Assembly: GCA_003501365.1 (NCBI GenBank)
Contig: DNPP01000058.1
Span: forward strand, 1,888-19,575
Direction: 5' to 3'
Length of the DNA: 17,688 nt
Source: Bacillota bacterium
GTDB taxonomy: Bacteria; Bacillota; UBA4882; UBA8346
The notes beneath the pieces were generated by a model. The model ran no database searches. It saw only the letters and a list, made by a program, of their open reading frames with translations, and was not told the origin of the DNA. Positions 15,300-17,688 of this stretch are shown here, piece after piece (the first letter of the stretch is position 1; the number at the start of each line of letters is the position of its first letter). The translations under genes and the position numbers were made by a program.

Positions 15300-16814
15300 T
15301 TAGCTGAAATCTTTCCACACGTTATCTAGAGCACCTGAAACTTTTTTATAAAGGTTGTATTTCTGTTTATAAATTACAGCATTTTCATGATTGGGTTCCA
15401 AGCGATGTTTAATCTTGACCATATTTTGTGCAGCTTCCTTCAAATCCTTATATTCCCCTGAAGCAACCGCAGCAGCCATGGCGCAACCCAGAGCGCCCAA
15501 TTCCTTGGTATCCACGATTTCGACCGGTAGTTCAAATACATCAGCGAATATCTGAGCCCATACCATTGACGCTGCAGCTCCGCCCGCAAGACGGACCGCT
15601 TTTGTTGTCTCCCGATTTGCCGTCAATTTTTCCAAATGCACCATATGACAAAATACTATACCCTCCAATACGGCCCGGATCATATGTGCTTTAGTGTGAT
15701 GACTATCCATTCCGATGAAGGTTACTTTTGCTTGCGGGTCATAGTTGGATCCGAAGAGATAAGGCAGAAATATGATGTTCTGCTCACTTGGAGCCACCTT
15801 TTCCGCCATGGCATCACAATATTGGTATATGTTCATACCCAATTCATTGGCTGTTTGCTTTTCTTCGCCCATAAACATGTCTACAAACCATGAATGATTA
15901 CCGGCAGAAGTTGGGCTACATTCTTCAATGAGATAGTAACCGTTGATACAATACATAGAGTTCATCATAACAGTCTTGTTCAATACCGGTTTCTTGGCAA
16001 TATATTCATTGATACTCCAGGTCCCGGCAATGACTGCAATATTATCTTCATTGGTTATATCCATGGCTACCGCGCAGGCATCAATATCGAACATACCTCC
16101 CGCCACAGGAGTGTTTTCCAACAGCCCCGTTTTCATACTGGCTCCTTTGCTTATTCCTCCGCAAAAATCTGTAGAATATTTCAAGGGCGGCAACATCTCA
16201 TAAAGATTTTCTAATCCATATTCCGCGAGTAGTTCACGGTCAAAGCATAAATCACGGAGATTCAGCATATTTGAGCCGGAATAATCGGTCACTTCAGCAT
16301 AAGCCTGATCGGTCAATTTGAAACGAATATAATCCTTAACCTCAAATATCCACCTGATGTTGGGTATTACTTCCGGTTTATTGTCCTTCAGCCAACACAG
16401 TAAAGATACCGGCTGACATGCTAATATTTTTTGAAAGGTTTTCTCAAAAACTCGCGCCGCCGTACCGTCTTTATTCCATTTTTCAGGGTACATCCAGGCC
16501 CGGCCATCGGTGGATACAATCCCGTTATAACATGGCTTATCATTTTTGCCCCATAAATACAATCCCTTCCCATGTCCGCTACAAGCTACGCCCTTGATTT
16601 GTTGCCCGTCAATTCCGGCTTTTGAGATTGCTTCTCTGATTACTTTGCAATTGATATTCCAAAGCTCATCCATATCACGTTCCGTAAATCCGGCTTGCGG
16701 AGTTATCATCGTAAGCTTACCCGATGAGCTTGCCACTTCCGAACCCTTCGCATCAAAAATAACCGCCTTGCAAAGTGTCCCGCCATTATCTATCCCTAAA
16801 TAGTAATTTATCAC
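15300..16814 (-). CDS. lyxK: L-xylulokinase (LyxK-type FGGY kinase)
   Basis: This FGGY kinase should phosphorylate L-xylulose to L-xylulose-5-phosphate with ATP. Its blocks follow E. coli LyxK closely along the whole length. They include YYLGIDNGGTLCKA, QPVSLLCWLK, ECSPTSAGNHSWF, IFLPYLFGSN, HTKAHMIRAVLEGIVFCHM and a GALGCAMAA segment near the C-terminus. The catalytic-base aspartate is in GGMFDIDAC (D243). The length, 504 residues, is close to LyxK (498). I chose the GTG at 16814. A GGGAAGG site touches the ATG at 16823 with no spacer but sits 9 bp before the GTG, and the resulting start, MINYYLGID, lines up with LyxK's. The gene starts about 20 bp after the UlaE-type epimerase gene, whose product acts on this enzyme's product, so the two are one operon. 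It converges with the sensor kinase gene. Confidence 0.88.
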   Translation of the reverse strand: MINYYLGIDNGGTLCKAVIFDAKGSEVASSSGKLTMITPQAGFTERDMDELWNINCKVIREAISKAGIDGQQIKGVACSGHGKGLYLWGKNDKPCYNGIVSTDGRAWMYPEKWNKDGTAARVFEKTFQKILACQPVSLLCWLKDNKPEVIPNIRWIFEVKDYIRFKLTDQAYAEVTDYSGSNMLNLRDLCFDRELLAEYGLENLYEMLPPLKYSTDFCGGISKGASMKTGLLENTPVAGGMFDIDACAVAMDITNEDNIAVIAGTWSINEYIAKKPVLNKTVMMNSMYCINGYYLIEECSPTSAGNHSWFVDMFMGEEKQTANELGMNIYQYCDAMAEKVAPSEQNIIFLPYLFGSNYDPQAKVTFIGMDSHHTKAHMIRAVLEGIVFCHMVHLEKLTANRETTKAVRLAGGAAASMVWAQIFADVFELPVEIVDTKELGALGCAMAAAVASGEYKDLKEAAQNMVKIKHRLEPNHENAVIYKQKYNLYKKVSGALDNVWKDFS

Positions 16815-16835
16815 AAAATTCATCCTTCCCGGAAG

Positions 16836-17672
16836 TTATTCATAAAACTTTGCTCTTAAAAAATTGTTTGCAAATCGTAGTTGATTTTGCCAATCTTTGT
16901 TGCCAACATACCAAAACTCTCCCACAAACAATCTCACACCCATTTCACTTACAGTTTTGATACCGTTTCCAAAGTCCACATGACCTGTACCAAAAGGAAT
17001 CTCCCTAAATTTTCCAGGTACTGTCTCTTTTAAATGCAGAGCAGCAATATTTCCCCGACCTGTCGCCAAATCGTCTGAAACTGTGCAGTTATATTGCAGT
17101 GCTGCATTCGTTATGTTTCCAAGGTCCGGATATATCTTAAGGTAAGGAGAATTGATTTTTTTCACCTGTTGCATAGCCTTTTTTACGGTATTCATAAACT
17201 CTGTTTCCATCGTTTCAAAAGCCAAAATAACACCTTTTTTTGCTGCATATTCGGTACTTTTTTTTAGATTCTCTAAAAATAATCTCCTGGTATTTTCATT
17301 TGACGGCTGATAATACTCATCGTAGCCGGCAATTTGGATGATTCTCACCCCAATATCAACAGCGAGGTCGATTGCATCAAACATAATTTCCATTCCTCTA
17401 TTTCTCAATATTTCATCTTCACTGCCGATAGGATATTTTCTATTTCCACTAAGACACATGGTTGTAATTTTGGTTCCGGTTTTCCAAATTTCTTTGAGGA
17501 TCTCCAAGCGATGATCCTTGTCCCATTTCAATCGTTCTAGTTTTTCATCAGTCTCGTCAACACTTATCTCCATAAAATCGAAACCGGCTTTTTTCGTTTC
17601 TATTAACTTCTCTCGGATGGATAAAAAATTCGGCATGGATTTTTCATAAAGTCCTAAGCAATAGACTCCCAA
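16836..17672 (-). CDS. ulaE: L-xylulose-5-phosphate 3-epimerase (UlaE/SgbU type)
   Basis: This TIM-barrel isomerase converts L-xylulose-5-phosphate to L-ribulose-5-phosphate. At 278 residues it is the size of UlaE (284) and matches it block by block: LGLYEKSMP, AGFDFMEISVDETDEKL, MCLSGNRKYPIGSED, VRIIQIAGYDEYYQ, YPDLGNI, ALHLKETVPGKF and PFGTGHVDFG. The four expected metal ligands or catalytic residues are visible as E (AFETME), D (YPDLGN), H (ALHLKET) and E (VGEFWY). The start is TTG at 17672, with AGGAGG 5-6 bp upstream at 17678-17683. Sequence before that is outside the window, so the promoter and any earlier operon genes cannot be seen. A 4-epimerase (AraD, UlaF or SgbE) to finish the route to D-xylulose-5-phosphate would be expected there or elsewhere. 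Confidence 0.92.
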   Translation of the reverse strand: MGVYCLGLYEKSMPNFLSIREKLIETKKAGFDFMEISVDETDEKLERLKWDKDHRLEILKEIWKTGTKITTMCLSGNRKYPIGSEDEILRNRGMEIMFDAIDLAVDIGVRIIQIAGYDEYYQPSNENTRRLFLENLKKSTEYAAKKGVILAFETMETEFMNTVKKAMQQVKKINSPYLKIYPDLGNITNAALQYNCTVSDDLATGRGNIAALHLKETVPGKFREIPFGTGHVDFGNGIKTVSEMGVRLFVGEFWYVGNKDWQNQLRFANNFLRAKFYE

Positions 17673-17688
17673 TGCAATCCCTCCTCTC

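Noticed and set aside
1..17688. CRISPR arrays, tRNA or rRNA genes, riboswitches and phage genes
   Set aside because: No regularly spaced repeats, no tRNA-like cloverleaf, no rRNA sequence and no recognisable riboswitch core were seen in any intergenic region.

Overview
The window reads as a carbohydrate-uptake and catabolism locus of an AT-rich anaerobe-type bacterium, most likely Bacillota. Signs of this are the YesM/YesN-type two-component system, strong GGAGG ribosome binding sites, use of TTG and GTG starts, and low GC. The sugar-binding protein has a signal peptide without a lipobox cysteine. This hints at a diderm lineage such as Negativicutes or Halanaerobiales-like bacteria, but the window does not prove it.

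Layout from right to left, which is the direction of transcription for all but one gene. 17672-15300 holds a tightly coupled pair: a UlaE/SgbU-type L-xylulose-5-phosphate 3-epimerase and a LyxK-type L-xylulokinase. 15247-13505 is the only rightward gene, a YesM-type sensor kinase. Its partner, a YesN-type response regulator (13381-11762), is divergent from it across about 120 bp with facing promoters. 11584-9977 is a second, different FGGY pentulose kinase with its own promoter and terminator. 9976-9312 is a 665 bp intergenic region. It contains a degraded copy of the response regulator's 3' end, two rho-independent terminators, a near-perfect 25 bp palindrome of the dispersed 'cacagagacacggaggc' type, direct repeats that look like regulator sites, and a promoter. 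9311-3708 is an ABC importer operon: binding protein, two MalF/MalG-type permeases and two non-identical MalK-type ATPases. 3633-2554 is a zinc polyol dehydrogenase, 2345-1500 a Cof-type HAD phosphatase, and 1433-1 a methyl-accepting chemotaxis protein cut by the window edge.

How the genes fit together (inference): the chemoreceptor and the sensor kinase detect a sugar or polyol outside the cell, and the response regulator activates the importer operon. The dehydrogenase oxidises the imported polyol to a pentulose. The two kinases phosphorylate L-xylulose and a second pentulose, plausibly L-ribulose. UlaE converts L-xylulose-5-phosphate to L-ribulose-5-phosphate. The last step to D-xylulose-5-phosphate needs an AraD/UlaF-type 4-epimerase, which is not in the window. 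A pentitol, for example L-arabitol (which can give either L-xylulose or L-ribulose depending on the carbon oxidised) or xylitol, is the best substrate guess.

The most unusual points are the duplicated response-regulator tail that brackets the second kinase, the asymmetric two-ATPase importer in which both Q-loop glutamines are glutamate, and the long imperfect palindrome between binding protein and permease genes.
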